64,000 nt of DNA from Nocardioides deserti. Its GTDB lineage: Bacteria; Actinomycetota; Actinomycetes; Propionibacteriales; Nocardioidaceae. Below the pieces are notes generated by a model that was not told the DNA's origin, made no database searches, and saw only the letters and a program-made list of their open reading frames with translations. Both the position numbers and the translations under genes were made by a program. The stretch is taken from contig NZ_JACMYC010000005.1 in the NCBI RefSeq assembly GCF_014266025.1, forward strand, positions 248,001 through 312,000, written 5' to 3'. Positions 1-8,690 of the stretch are shown piece after piece; the stretch's first letter is position 1, and each line of letters begins with the position of its first letter.

Positions 1-882
1 CACCGAGATGGTCGACCCGGCGGCGGCGTCGGCGGCCTCGTCGGAGATCGCACCGCAGAAGGCGTCGTAGTCGATGAGGCCGGTGACGGTCGGGTTCTCG
101 CCGCACAACGCGCAGTTGGGGTCCTTGCGGACCTTGAGCTTGCGCCACTCCAGCTCGAGGGCGTCGTAGATGACGAGCTTGCCGATGGCAGGGTCACCGA
201 TGCCGGTGAGGACCTTGATCGCCTCGTTGACCTGGATCGAGCCGATGGCCGCGCACAGCACGCCCAGCACGCCGCCCTCGGCGCAGCTGGGGACCATGCC
301 CGGCGGCGGGGGCTCGGGGTAGAGGCAGCGGTAGCACGGCGCGTCGTCGGCCATGGTCGGCGCGAAGACCGAGGCCTGGCCGTCGAAGCGGTAGATCGAG
401 CCCCACACGTAGGGGATCCCGAGGAAGTACGCCGCGTCGTTGACCATGTAGCGCGTGGCGAAGTTGTCGGTGCCGTCGACGATCAGGTCGTAGCCGCGGA
501 AGACGTCCATGACGTTGTCGTTGTCGAGGCGCTCCTCGTGCAGCACCACCTCGACGTACGGGTTGGCCTCGGCGATCGACTCCTTCGCGGAGACCGCCTT
601 GGACTTCCCGATGTCGGACTGGCCGTGGATGATCTGGCGCTGCAGGTTCGACTCGTCGACCTCGTCGAACTCGGCGATACCGAGCGTGCCGACGCCCGCG
701 GCGGCCAGGTAGAGCAGCGCGGGGCTGCCGAGGCCGCCGGCGCCGATGACGAGCACCTTGGCGTTCTTCAGCCGCTTCTGGCCGGACATCCCGACGTCGG
801 GGATGATCAGGTGGCGGCTGTAGCGCCGGACCTCGTCGATGCTCAGCTCGTCGGCCGGCTCGACCAGCGGGGGAAAGCTCAC
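1..882 (-). CDS. moeZ: Adenylyltransferase/sulfurtransferase MoeZ (MoeB/ThiF family), C-terminus beyond left edge
   Basis: This enzyme adenylates the C-terminus of small sulfur-carrier proteins such as MoaD-, ThiS- and CysO-like proteins, in molybdopterin, thiamine and cysteine pathways. The visible 294 codons hold a ThiF-type Rossmann/adenylation fold. The nucleotide loop GAGGLG is at residues 47-52, and there are two zinc-binding CxxC pairs, CYRC near 183 and CALC near 255. Known MoeZ proteins carry a C-terminal rhodanese domain of about 100 residues, which would lie outside the window. I chose the GTG at 880-882 because AGGAG precedes it closely. The gene is divergent from the TetR gene, the same arrangement as moeB1 and Rv3208 in Mycobacterium. 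Truncation is only by the window edge. Confidence 0.93.
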   Translation of the reverse strand, partial: MSFPPLVEPADELSIDEVRRYSRHLIIPDVGMSGQKRLKNAKVLVIGAGGLGSPALLYLAAAGVGTLGIAEFDEVDESNLQRQIIHGQSDIGKSKAVSAKESIAEANPYVEVVLHEERLDNDNVMDVFRGYDLIVDGTDNFATRYMVNDAAYFLGIPYVWGSIYRFDGQASVFAPTMADDAPCYRCLYPEPPPPGMVPSCAEGGVLGVLCAAIGSIQVNEAIKVLTGIGDPAIGKLVIYDALELEWRKLKVRKDPNCALCGENPTVTGLIDYDAFCGAISDEAADAAAGSTISV

Positions 883-1008
883 GTCACGCTCCTCGTAGCG
901 GTTCGTCGATCAGTGCCGGGTCAACATCCGCGCACCCCTCGATGTTCCCTCCATGGTCTCCCCGCCCGAGGGCACCGCCGGCGCGGCGTCCCGTCATCCG
1001 GACCGGGG

Positions 1009-1023
1009 TGACCGACCGGTAGA
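1009..1023. promoter_or_regulatory. Candidate TetR-type operator in the moeZ/TetR divergent region
   Basis: TGACCGACCGGTAGA is an imperfect palindrome 60 bp upstream of the TetR start codon. It resembles sites in front of the maoC gene, the acyl-CoA dehydrogenase gene and the acyltransferase gene elsewhere in the window. Autoregulation is inferred, not shown. Confidence 0.35.
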
Positions 1024-1082
1024 GTCCCGGCACGCAGCGCCGGTCCCGCCGGTGGGTGCACCGGGAGACGGGAGGAGCCATC

Positions 1083-1715
1083 GTGAGCGCAGGGCAGTAC
1101 GACGCCGACGGCCCTCGACCCCGCGGCGGCCGGATGCCGCGTCGCGAGCGGCGCGCCCAGCTCCTCGAGTCCGCGCTCGAGGTCTTCGTCGCCCAGGGCT
1201 ACCACGCGGCCGCCATGGACGACATCGCCGACCGCGCGGGCGTCTCGAAGCCGGTGCTCTACCAGCACTTCCCCGGCAAGCTCGACCTCTACCTCGCGCT
1301 GCTGGACCGCTCCTGCGACGCGATCATCGACAGCTGCCGCCAGGCGCTCGCCTCGACCCAGGACAACAAGCTGCGCGTCGCGGCCGCCGTCGACGCGTTC
1401 TACGAGTACGTCGCCCAGGAGTCCGGCGCGTTCCGCCTCGTCTTCGAGTCCGACCTCACCAACGAGCCGGCCGTGCGCGAGCACGTCGACCGCGTCACCA
1501 CCGAGTGCGCCGCGATGATCGCCGAGGTCATCCAGGCCGACACCGGCCTCCCCGACGCCGCCGCCCGGCTGCTCGCGGTCTCCCTGGTGGGAATGGCCCA
1601 GGTCAGCTCGCGGTTCTGGCTCTCCGAGGGCGGTGGCATCAGCCGCTCCGACGCCGCGGCGCTGGTCTCCGGCCTGGCCTGGCGCGGCATCGGCGGGTAC
1701 CCGCTCGACCACTGA
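1083..1715 (+). CDS. TetR/AcrR family transcriptional regulator
   Basis: A 210-residue one-component repressor. The N-terminal helix-turn-helix spans about residues 27-70, with the recognition-helix pattern AGVSKPVLYQHF typical of TetR proteins. The rest is an all-alpha ligand-binding and dimerisation domain. An in-frame upstream ATG at 1056 exists, but GTG 1083 is preferred because GGAGGAG ends 5 nt before it. Position between moeZ and DUF3107 matches Mycobacterium Rv3208, so this is probably the conserved actinobacterial orthologue. Its ligand is not known to me. The upstream region carries a TGACCGACCGGTAG element that could be its own operator. Confidence 0.9.
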   Translation: MSAGQYDADGPRPRGGRMPRRERRAQLLESALEVFVAQGYHAAAMDDIADRAGVSKPVLYQHFPGKLDLYLALLDRSCDAIIDSCRQALASTQDNKLRVAAAVDAFYEYVAQESGAFRLVFESDLTNEPAVREHVDRVTTECAAMIAEVIQADTGLPDAAARLLAVSLVGMAQVSSRFWLSEGGGISRSDAAALVSGLAWRGIGGYPLDH

Positions 1716-1776
1716 CCCACCCTCTGTCCCACCCGTGCCCGCGCAGCGTCGCGGGATCGACCTGAAGGAGGACCTC

Positions 1777-1998
1777 GTGGAGGTCAAGATCGGTGTCCAG
1801 CACGCCCCCCGTGAGCTCGTCGTCGACACCGACGAGTCCGCGGACGCCGTCCAGCAGCTCGTCGCCGAGGCCGTCGGCGCCGGCACGGTCCTCACGCTGA
1901 CCGACAGCAAGGGCCGCAAGCTCGTCGTCCCCGCCGCCAAGATCGCCTACGTCGAGATCGGCGGCGGCGTGGTCGGCCAGGTGGGCTTCCGCAGCTAG
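1777..1998 (+). CDS. DUF3107 family small protein (TB9.4-like)
   Basis: A 73-residue protein starting at a GTG with a strong AAGGAGG site 5 nt upstream. It starts MEVKIGVQHAPRELVVDTDE and ends in a beta-rich segment with IAYVEIGGG. The family is restricted to actinobacteria and sits directly after the TetR gene in Mycobacterium (Rv3208A). Its biochemical role is unknown. It is probably co-transcribed with the TetR gene 61 bp upstream. A strong nested hairpin follows. Confidence 0.88.
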   Translation: MEVKIGVQHAPRELVVDTDESADAVQQLVAEAVGAGTVLTLTDSKGRKLVVPAAKIAYVEIGGGVVGQVGFRS

Positions 1999-2024
1999 CG
2001 GCTCGTCCCCGGCTCCGTCACGAC

Positions 2025-2078
2025 CCGCCTCGTGCGGCCAGGCGTGCGCTCCGGCGCACGCTCGGCAGCACGAGGCGG
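2025..2078. terminator. Nested hairpin terminator between convergent genes
   Basis: Outer arms CCGCCTCGTGC (2025-2035) and GCACGAGGCGG (2068-2078) pair over 11 bp. Inside them GCGTGCGC (2042-2049) and GCGCACGC (2054-2061) form an 8-bp stem with a TCCG loop. It lies between DUF3107 and the convergent ferritin-like gene, so it probably works in both directions. There is no U-tract, as is usual in high-GC actinobacteria. Confidence 0.75.
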
Positions 2079-2090
2079 ACGTGTCTCCGC

Positions 2091-2837
2091 TCAGTGCGCG
2101 AGGCCGAGCTCGGCCATCCGCTCGGCGTGCCGCTCGGTGAGCCGCGCGAACATCCGCCCGATGGCGGCCAGGTCCAGGCCCGGGCGGTCCACACCGCCGG
2201 CAAGCAGCGCCGAGAGCGCGTCCCGCTCGGCGGCGACCCGCTGGGCCTGGGTCAGCGCCTCTCCCATCAGCCGGCGGCCCCACAGGGCCAGCCGCCCGCC
2301 GAGGCGCGGGTCGGCGGCGATGGCCGTGCGGACCCGGTCGACCACGAAGGCCGCGTGCCCGCTGTCCTCCAGCGAGGAGACGACCAGGTCGCGGGTGGTG
2401 GCGTCGAGGTACGCCGCGATCTCGCGGTAGAAGTCGTCGGCGAGGCCGTCGCCGACGTACGCCTTGATCAGGCCCTCGTACCAGTCCGAGGGCGCCGTGT
2501 GCGCGTGGAAGCGGTCGATCGCCTCGCGGAACGGCGCCATCGCGACGAACGGGTCGGTGCCGAGCTCGGAGATCCGGGCGTGGATGCCCGCGACCTTGCC
2601 GAACTCCGCCGCGGCCATGGCGGCGATCTCGACCTTGTCCTCCAGGGAGGGCGCGAGCTTGCCGTCCTCGACGAGCCGCTCGAAGGCGGAGAGCTCGCCG
2701 TAGGCGATCGCGCCGAGGAGGTCGACGACGGCCTCCCGGTACGCCGCGTCCTGGAGCGCCAGCGGCACGTCCTGGTCGGCCGCCTGGTCTGCTGCCTGCT
2801 CCGCGGAGCCGTCGGGACCGCCCGTCGATGCCGTCAC
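2091..2837 (-). CDS. Ferritin-like fold protein (MiaE-like, Rv3210c family)
   Basis: A 248-residue mostly helical protein. After an acidic N-terminal tail of about 25 residues it shows a ferritin-like four-helix pattern with E-containing helices (GELSAFERLVED and AAEFGKVAGIHARI). This suggests a carboxylate-bridged di-iron site, as in MiaE-type tRNA hydroxylases. The role as an RNA- or small-molecule-modifying oxygenase is inference. It sits between DUF3107 and the RNA helicase, as in Mycobacterium (Rv3210c). Start ATG at 2837; the gene is divergent from the helicase. Confidence 0.8.
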   Translation of the reverse strand: MTASTGGPDGSAEQAADQAADQDVPLALQDAAYREAVVDLLGAIAYGELSAFERLVEDGKLAPSLEDKVEIAAMAAAEFGKVAGIHARISELGTDPFVAMAPFREAIDRFHAHTAPSDWYEGLIKAYVGDGLADDFYREIAAYLDATTRDLVVSSLEDSGHAAFVVDRVRTAIAADPRLGGRLALWGRRLMGEALTQAQRVAAERDALSALLAGGVDRPGLDLAAIGRMFARLTERHAERMAELGLAH

Positions 2838-2927
2838 GTGCGCACCCTACCGATAAGGTGAAGGTGCACGTGGCCGCCCTCGGCGCCCGTCCGCTCGGAT
2901 CCGAGCGCTCGCCGGCGGCCCGCACGT

Positions 2928-4583
2928 ATGTGCGCGGCTGACATCCCCAGCGGTCCTACCGGACCCCGTGAGTCCGCCGCACCTGGACACCTTCGGTCGA
3001 ACCGGCCGGAACTCACGAAAGCGATCAAGACCCTGACATCCACGACCTTCCGAGAGCTCGGGGTGCTGCCCGAGATCTGCGACGCCCTCGAGCGCCACGG
3101 CATCACCACCCCGTTCGCCATCCAGGAGATGACCCTCTCCGTCGCCCTCCTCGGCACCGACCTGATCGGCCAGGCCCGCACGGGCACCGGCAAGACCCTC
3201 GCGTTCGGGATCCCGGTGCTCCAGCGCAGCGTGTCGCCGAAGGACCCGGCGTACGCCGACCTGCCGCAGGGCAAGCCCCAGGCCCTCATCGTCGCGCCGA
3301 CCCGCGAGCTCGCGCTCCAGGTCTCCAACGACCTCCACATCGCCAGCGCCGACACCGGCCTGCGCGTGCTGACCGTCTACGGCGGCGTCGGCTACGACAC
3401 CCAGCTCGACGCGCTCGAGGCCGGCGTCGACATCGTCGTCGGCACGCCGGGCCGCCTCATCGACCTGGCCAACCGCAAGTCGCTCGACCTCTCCCACGTG
3501 CACGCGCTCGTGCTCGACGAGGCCGACGAGATGCTGGACCTGGGCTTCCTGCCCGACGTCGAGCGCATCCTCAAGATGACGCCCGAGACCCGGCAGACGA
3601 TGCTGTTCTCGGCCACGATGCCCTCGGCGATCGTGGCCCTGGCGCGCACCCACATGCGGCACCCGATGAACATCCGCGCGGAGTCGTCGTACGACACCAC
3701 GATGGTCCCGGCGACCGCGCAGTTCATCTACCAGGCCCACGACCTGGACAAGCCGGAGATCATCGGCCGCATCCTCCAGGCCGAGGACGCCGAGAAGATC
3801 ATCGTCTTCACCCGCACCAAGCGGCAGTCCCAGCGCGTGGCCGACGACCTGGCCGAGCGCGGCTTCAGCGCCAGCCCGCTGCACGGCGACATGGCGCAGG
3901 TGGCGCGCGAGAAGGCGCTCGCGAAGTTCCGCGAGGACAAGATCCGCGTCCTGGTCGCCACCGACGTGGCCGCCCGCGGCATCGACGTCCGCGGCGTCTC
4001 GCACGTCATCAACTACACCTGCCCCGAGGACGACAAGACCTACGTCCACCGCATCGGCCGCACCGGCCGCGCGGGCGCGACGGGCACGGCGATCACGTTC
4101 GTCGACTGGGCCGACCTGCACCGCTGGAAGCTCATCAACAAGGCGCTCGACCTGCCCTTCGACGAGCCGCAGGAGACCTACTCCACCTCCGATCACCTCT
4201 TCACCGACCAGGGCATCGCCCCGGGCACCAAGGGCCGCATCGTCGACCCGGCGCCGGTCGAGAAGAAGGAGCGCTCCGACCGCGGGGACCGCGGCGGGCG
4301 TGGTGGCCGCAGCAGCGGTGGCGAGCGCGGTGACCGCGGTGGCGAGCGTGGGGGCGACCGCCCGGCGCGCAGCCGCAACCGCAGCCGGACGCGCACCCGC
4401 AGCGGCGAGACCGTCGCCGGCGAGGGCACCGGCCCGGAGGCCTCCACCGCGGACGCGAGCAGCGCGAACGGCACGGGCGAGGGCTCGGCCCCCAGCCGCA
4501 ACCGGCGCCGTCGCCGTCGCGGTGGCTCGGGCGGCAGCTCCGCCGGCGAGGGCCAGCCGGCCGCCGCCGGCGCCGAGGACTGA
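2928..4583 (+). CDS. DEAD-box ATP-dependent RNA helicase (RhlE-like)
   Basis: A 551-residue superfamily 2 helicase for RNA remodelling, for example in ribosome assembly or mRNA turnover. The visible motifs, in order, are the F...Q region near 60-66, motif I ARTGTGKT (83-90), PTRELA, LDEADEM near 196-203, SAT, and HRIGRTGRAG in the second RecA domain. From about residue 446 the tail is low complexity and basic, rich in RGG/RSR/GER repeats followed by RNRRRRRRGG. Such tails bind RNA. The ATG at 2928 has no good ribosome-binding site. The conserved part starts near residue 38, so a later non-ATG start is possible. It ends in a very strong hairpin. Confidence 0.92.
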   Translation: MCAADIPSGPTGPRESAAPGHLRSNRPELTKAIKTLTSTTFRELGVLPEICDALERHGITTPFAIQEMTLSVALLGTDLIGQARTGTGKTLAFGIPVLQRSVSPKDPAYADLPQGKPQALIVAPTRELALQVSNDLHIASADTGLRVLTVYGGVGYDTQLDALEAGVDIVVGTPGRLIDLANRKSLDLSHVHALVLDEADEMLDLGFLPDVERILKMTPETRQTMLFSATMPSAIVALARTHMRHPMNIRAESSYDTTMVPATAQFIYQAHDLDKPEIIGRILQAEDAEKIIVFTRTKRQSQRVADDLAERGFSASPLHGDMAQVAREKALAKFREDKIRVLVATDVAARGIDVRGVSHVINYTCPEDDKTYVHRIGRTGRAGATGTAITFVDWADLHRWKLINKALDLPFDEPQETYSTSDHLFTDQGIAPGTKGRIVDPAPVEKKERSDRGDRGGRGGRSSGGERGDRGGERGGDRPARSRNRSRTRTRSGETVAGEGTGPEASTADASSANGTGEGSAPSRNRRRRRRGGSGGSSAGEGQPAAAGAED

Positions 4584-4606
4584 CCTCCGCACCAGCACGA
4601 CGTACG

Positions 4607-4641
4607 ACGAGGGCCGCCCGATCCGATCGGGCGGCCCTCGT
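4607..4641. terminator. Strong hairpin terminator between helicase and methyltransferase operon
   Basis: ACGAGGGCCGCCCGATC (4607-4623) is the exact reverse complement of 4625-4641, giving about 15 usable base pairs and a tiny loop. It separates the helicase from the convergent ABC-transporter operon and can serve both. Confidence 0.82.
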
Positions 4642-4665
4642 GGCGTCTGCTGGGCGAGGTGCGAG

Positions 4666-5405
4666 TCAGCCGGCGACCCGGCCCCGGACCAGGTGCTGCA
4701 GACGGACCTCGTGGCCCGGCGCGACGCCGTGCCGACGGTCGAGCTCGAGCAGCGCCTCCAGCGGGGTGACGGTCACGTCGACCAGCCCGGCCTCGCGGAG
4801 CACGTCGGCGGTCGCCTCGATCGAGCCGGCCTGGGCGAGCGGGAGCGCGGCGCGCACCTCCTCGTCGTACGCCGTGGCGAAGGCGTCGATGCCGGTCTCG
4901 GCGCCCGCACCGATGCCCTCGGGGAACCACGTGCTGTCGACGACCGCGACGACGCCGCCGGGCCGCAGCAGCCGCGTCCAGCGCCGGACCGCGTCGACGG
5001 GCTCCCGCAGCGTCCACATGACGTACCGCCCGACGACCGCGTCGAAGGAGCCCGCCGGGAGGTCGGGGGCGACCGCGTCGCCGCGGAGGAACCGCGGCGG
5101 CCCGGCCGGCGCGTCCAGCGTCGCGGCGTGCTGCCGGGCGCGCTCGAGCATCCCCTCGGCGAGGTCGATGCCGACGACGCGGTGGCCGAGCCCGGCCACC
5201 ACGCAGGCGACGTGACCGCTGCCGGTGCCGACGTCGAGCACGTCCGCGGGCGTCGACGGGAGCGCGTCGGACCACACCTCCGCCCAGGCGCTGCGGTCGA
5301 GGTCGCGGCGCTCGGGGCGCTGCTGGTGGTCGTCGTACGCCGGCGCGCGGCCGGTCCAGTAGGCGTCGATGCGGTCCTGGACGGCGCCGGTCGTGGTCGG
5401 GGCGC

Positions 5406-5409
<4 letters not shown>
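4666..5409 (-). CDS. Class I SAM-dependent methyltransferase, last gene of the ABC importer operon
   Basis: A 247-residue protein with a Rossmann methyltransferase core. Motif I is VLDVGTGSGH (about 57-66), then GIDLAEGMLERAR, and a later LLRPGG motif. It looks like the methyltransferase-11/UbiE type acting on a small molecule; the substrate is unknown. Its ATG overlaps the TGA of the ATPase gene by 4 nt (ATGA), so it is translationally coupled to the importer. A methyltransferase inside a siderophore, corrinoid or zincophore uptake operon could modify the imported ligand or reflect a regulon; either is inference. Confidence 0.85.
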
Positions 5410-6238
<829 letters not shown>

Positions 6239-6242
<4 letters not shown>

Positions 6243-7240
6243 CGCTCCATCTCCTGCACGCGCTCGACCATCCGCTCGAGCCCGGTCACCGACAGCGGGG
6301 TGGGCGGCTCGGTGAAGTTGAACAGCTGGGTGATCATCCGGTCCTCGCGCACGGCGGTCAGCCGCCCGGCCCCGGGGAGCTCGGTGACGGCCTGCTCCAC
6401 CTCGGCCGGGTCGCCGTCGCCGTGGAGGAGGACGAGGACGTCGGGGTCGCGGCCCAGCAGCTCCTCGAGCGTCACCTCGAAGACCCGCTCCTCGACGTCG
6501 TCGAAGACGTTCTCCAAGCCGGCGGCCTCGAGCTGGGGCTGGGCCATGCTGCGGGTGCCGTAGGCGTACGTCGTGCCGCCGCCGACGGTCGGGTAGAGCA
6601 CGGCCGCGGTCAGGCCGGTCCCCTCCCCGACCTGCTCCTCGACGGACGCGAGCCGCTCCTGGAGGTCCGCGACCGCGGCCTCGGCCTCCTCGGTGCGGCC
6701 GAAGACCGTCCCGTAGGTGCGCATCTGGTCCTCGACGTCGTCGAAGCCGGGGTCGGCCAGGCCCTCGTCGCACAGGCCGGGCTCCTCGATGAGCGGGATG
6801 CCGACGGCGTCCAGCGAGTCGCGGGAGAGGTTGTCGACCTCGCCGATGACCAGGTCCGGCTCCTGGCCGATGACGGTCTCGCGGGAGATCAGCAGGTGGC
6901 CGCTGCTGTCGGTGCGGTCGGTGAGCAGCGGGATCTCGTCGAGCTCGGCGAGGGTCGCGTCGTCGTAGTAGCCGGCGGGGTACTCCCCCGCCCGCGCCGT
7001 CACCCGGTCCAGCACCCCGAGCTCGCGGAGGAACGGCACCGACGCACTCTTGAGCAGGACGACCCGCTCGGGCTGGGTGGTGAAGGTGACCTCGGCGCCG
7101 CAGTTCTCGACCGTCACCGGGTAGGCCCCGGCCTCGGCGTTCCCGGCGGCGGTGGGCGCCCCGTCGGTGTCGCTCCCGCAGCCGGCGAGCAGCGCCGCGA
7201 GGGCGGCGGTGGTCGCGAGGGCGAGTGTTGGCGTGCGCAT
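6239..7240 (-). CDS. Substrate-binding lipoprotein of FecB/BtuF type
   Basis: A 333-residue exported binding protein. A type II signal peptide ends in the lipobox LAGC, so Cys21 would be lipidated. The mature part has the two-lobe periplasmic-binding fold of class III proteins (PERVVLLKSASVPFLRELG start, TYAYGTRSMAQPQLEAAG in the middle) used for siderophores, haem and cobalamin. The ligand cannot be told from sequence. The gene lies 11 nt after the permease and overlaps the ATPase start by 4 nt. Confidence 0.92.
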
Positions 7241-7251
7241 GCAGGGCCCCT

Positions 7252-8328
7252 TCAGGCGGTGGTGGCGTGGAGACGACGGACGAGCAGCAGCAGGAACGGT
7301 GCGCCGACGAGGCTGGTGATGATCCCGATCGGGATTTCCTGCGGCGCGAGGAGCACCCGGGCCACGACGTCGGCCCAGACCAGCAGCACGGCGCCCATGA
7401 GGGCGGCGACGGGCACGACGCGGACGTGGCGGCCGCCGACGGCGCGACGGGCCAGGTGCGGCACGACGAGGCCGACGAACCCGATGCTCCCGGACGCGGA
7501 GACGAGCACACCGACGCACAGGGCGACGACGACCAGCAGGACGATGCGGAACCGGTCGGGCGAGGTGCCGAGCGCGTGCGCGGTCTCGTCGCCGAGCGCC
7601 AGGAGGTCGAGGCGGCGCCCCCAGCCGGTGAGCAGCATCGCGGTGGCGAGGACGACCACGGCGACGATCGCGAGCGGCAGGTCCCACTGCGCCAGGCCGA
7701 GCGACCCGAGCAGCCAGAACATCACCGACCGCGCGCCCTCGGCCGAGCCGGAGGCGAAGACGAGGAAGCTGGTCGTGGCGTAGAGCGCGTAGCCGACCGC
7801 GACCCCGGCGAGCAGCAGCCGCACAGAGGTGACCCGCCCGGCCGAGCGCGCGACGGCGAGCACGAGCAGCGACGCCGCGAGCGCCCCCAGGAAGGCGCTG
7901 GCCGGCAGCGCGTGCTCCCCGAAGCCCGAGCCGAAGCCGAAGAGGATCGCGGCGGCCGCGCCGCTGGAGGCGCCGGAGTTCACGCCGAGCAGGTAGGGGT
8001 CGGCGAGCACGTTGCGGACCATCGCCTGCAGCGCGACGCCGCAGACCGCCAAGCCCGCCCCGACCAGCACGCCGAGGACGACGCGCGGCAGTCGCACCTG
8101 CCAGACGATCGCGTCCTGCGGCAGGCTCCAGGTCACCTCCCCCGGCATCCCGACGAGGTGGTGGCCGAGGACCTGCGCCACGGTGCCGGGAGGTACGCCG
8201 ACCGCACCGGCACCAACGCCGACGACCACCGTCGCCACCAGGAGCGCCGTCAGCCCGACGACCCACGCCGTCGTCCGGGCGGCCTGCGCCCGCTCGGCGG
8301 CGTGCAGGTCGACCACCCCCACGCTCAC
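7252..8328 (-). CDS. FecCD/BtuC-family ABC permease
   Basis: A 358-residue integral membrane protein with about nine or ten hydrophobic helices and the family motifs LPRVVLGVLVGAGLAVCG, ADPYLLGVNSGASSGAA and GFVGLVVPHLARR (coupling region). It imports the ligand delivered by the lipoprotein. A longer frame opens at an ATG at 8349. I prefer GTG 8326-8328 because GGGGAGG sits 5 nt upstream, and because the ATG lies inside the dyad operator candidate at 8341-8363. It is the first gene of a four-gene operon. Confidence 0.92.
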   Translation of the reverse strand: MSVGVVDLHAAERAQAARTTAWVVGLTALLVATVVVGVGAGAVGVPPGTVAQVLGHHLVGMPGEVTWSLPQDAIVWQVRLPRVVLGVLVGAGLAVCGVALQAMVRNVLADPYLLGVNSGASSGAAAAILFGFGSGFGEHALPASAFLGALAASLLVLAVARSAGRVTSVRLLLAGVAVGYALYATTSFLVFASGSAEGARSVMFWLLGSLGLAQWDLPLAIVAVVVLATAMLLTGWGRRLDLLALGDETAHALGTSPDRFRIVLLVVVALCVGVLVSASGSIGFVGLVVPHLARRAVGGRHVRVVPVAALMGAVLLVWADVVARVLLAPQEIPIGIITSLVGAPFLLLLVRRLHATTA

Positions 8329-8340
8329 CGACGCCTCCCC

Positions 8341-8363
8341 TTGTTGCACATCATTTGCAACAA
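8341..8363. promoter_or_regulatory. Perfect 8-7-8 dyad, candidate metalloregulator operator
   Basis: TTGTTGCA (8341-8348) and TGCAACAA (8356-8363) are exact inverted repeats separated by CATCATT. The site touches the ribosome-binding site of the importer operon and is AT-rich against its surroundings. Read on the gene strand, the core TGCAAATGATGTGCA resembles the 7-1-7 layout of actinobacterial Zur boxes (TGAAAATGATTTTCA type). Zur, another Fur-family protein or an unrelated repressor are all possible. Confidence 0.6.
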
Positions 8364-8412
8364 CGGTATCGGTGCAGGGGGCGGGTGGTCGGACGGGGTG
8401 CTCGGTTGGCTT

Positions 8413-8690
8413 CTCGGCTGGTTGAGGAAGACCCCCTGGCCTCCTGGCCTCCTGCCCCCTGCCAACCGGCCGTCGGCCTCAGACCCGTGGGTGGTCGCGG
8501 TGGAGGCAGCCATAAGGGAGGTATGCCGTGGGTGGCGGCTGCTTTCCGGCTCGCGCTCTCGGCTGGTTGAGGAGGGCCGCTAGGCCCGTCTCGAAACCCG
8601 CCGAGAAACTCTCCAGGTCGGTGTCCGCATACTGGTCTGATCTGGGGAAACAGCGGCCGCACTGTCGGTGGTCGCTGCTTGAGTAGACCC
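8413..8690. other. Intergenic flank of the DUF222/HNH element
   Basis: This gene-free stretch holds a half copy of the REP-like sequence (CTCGGCTGGTTGAGGA at 8413-8428, repeated at 8557-8572). From about 8473 to 8540 it contains a segment about 75% identical to 56333-56400. I see no protein-coding gene here. Confidence 0.6.
8561..8598 (+). repeat. REP-like palindromic repeat, left copy
   Basis: The repeat begins GGCTGGTTGAGGAGGGCC and ends GGCCCGTCTCGAAACC, with an internal GGGCC/GGCCC hairpin. It is the inverted counterpart of 9965-10004 on the other side of the HNH gene, and a third copy lies at 56419-56455. Confidence 0.75.

Noticed and set aside
2847..4598. Long minus-strand frame opposite the DEAD-box helicase
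   Set aside because: It is the high-GC antisense shadow of a well-supported gene; its predicted protein is low-complexity Ala/Val/Arg/Asp with no family motif.
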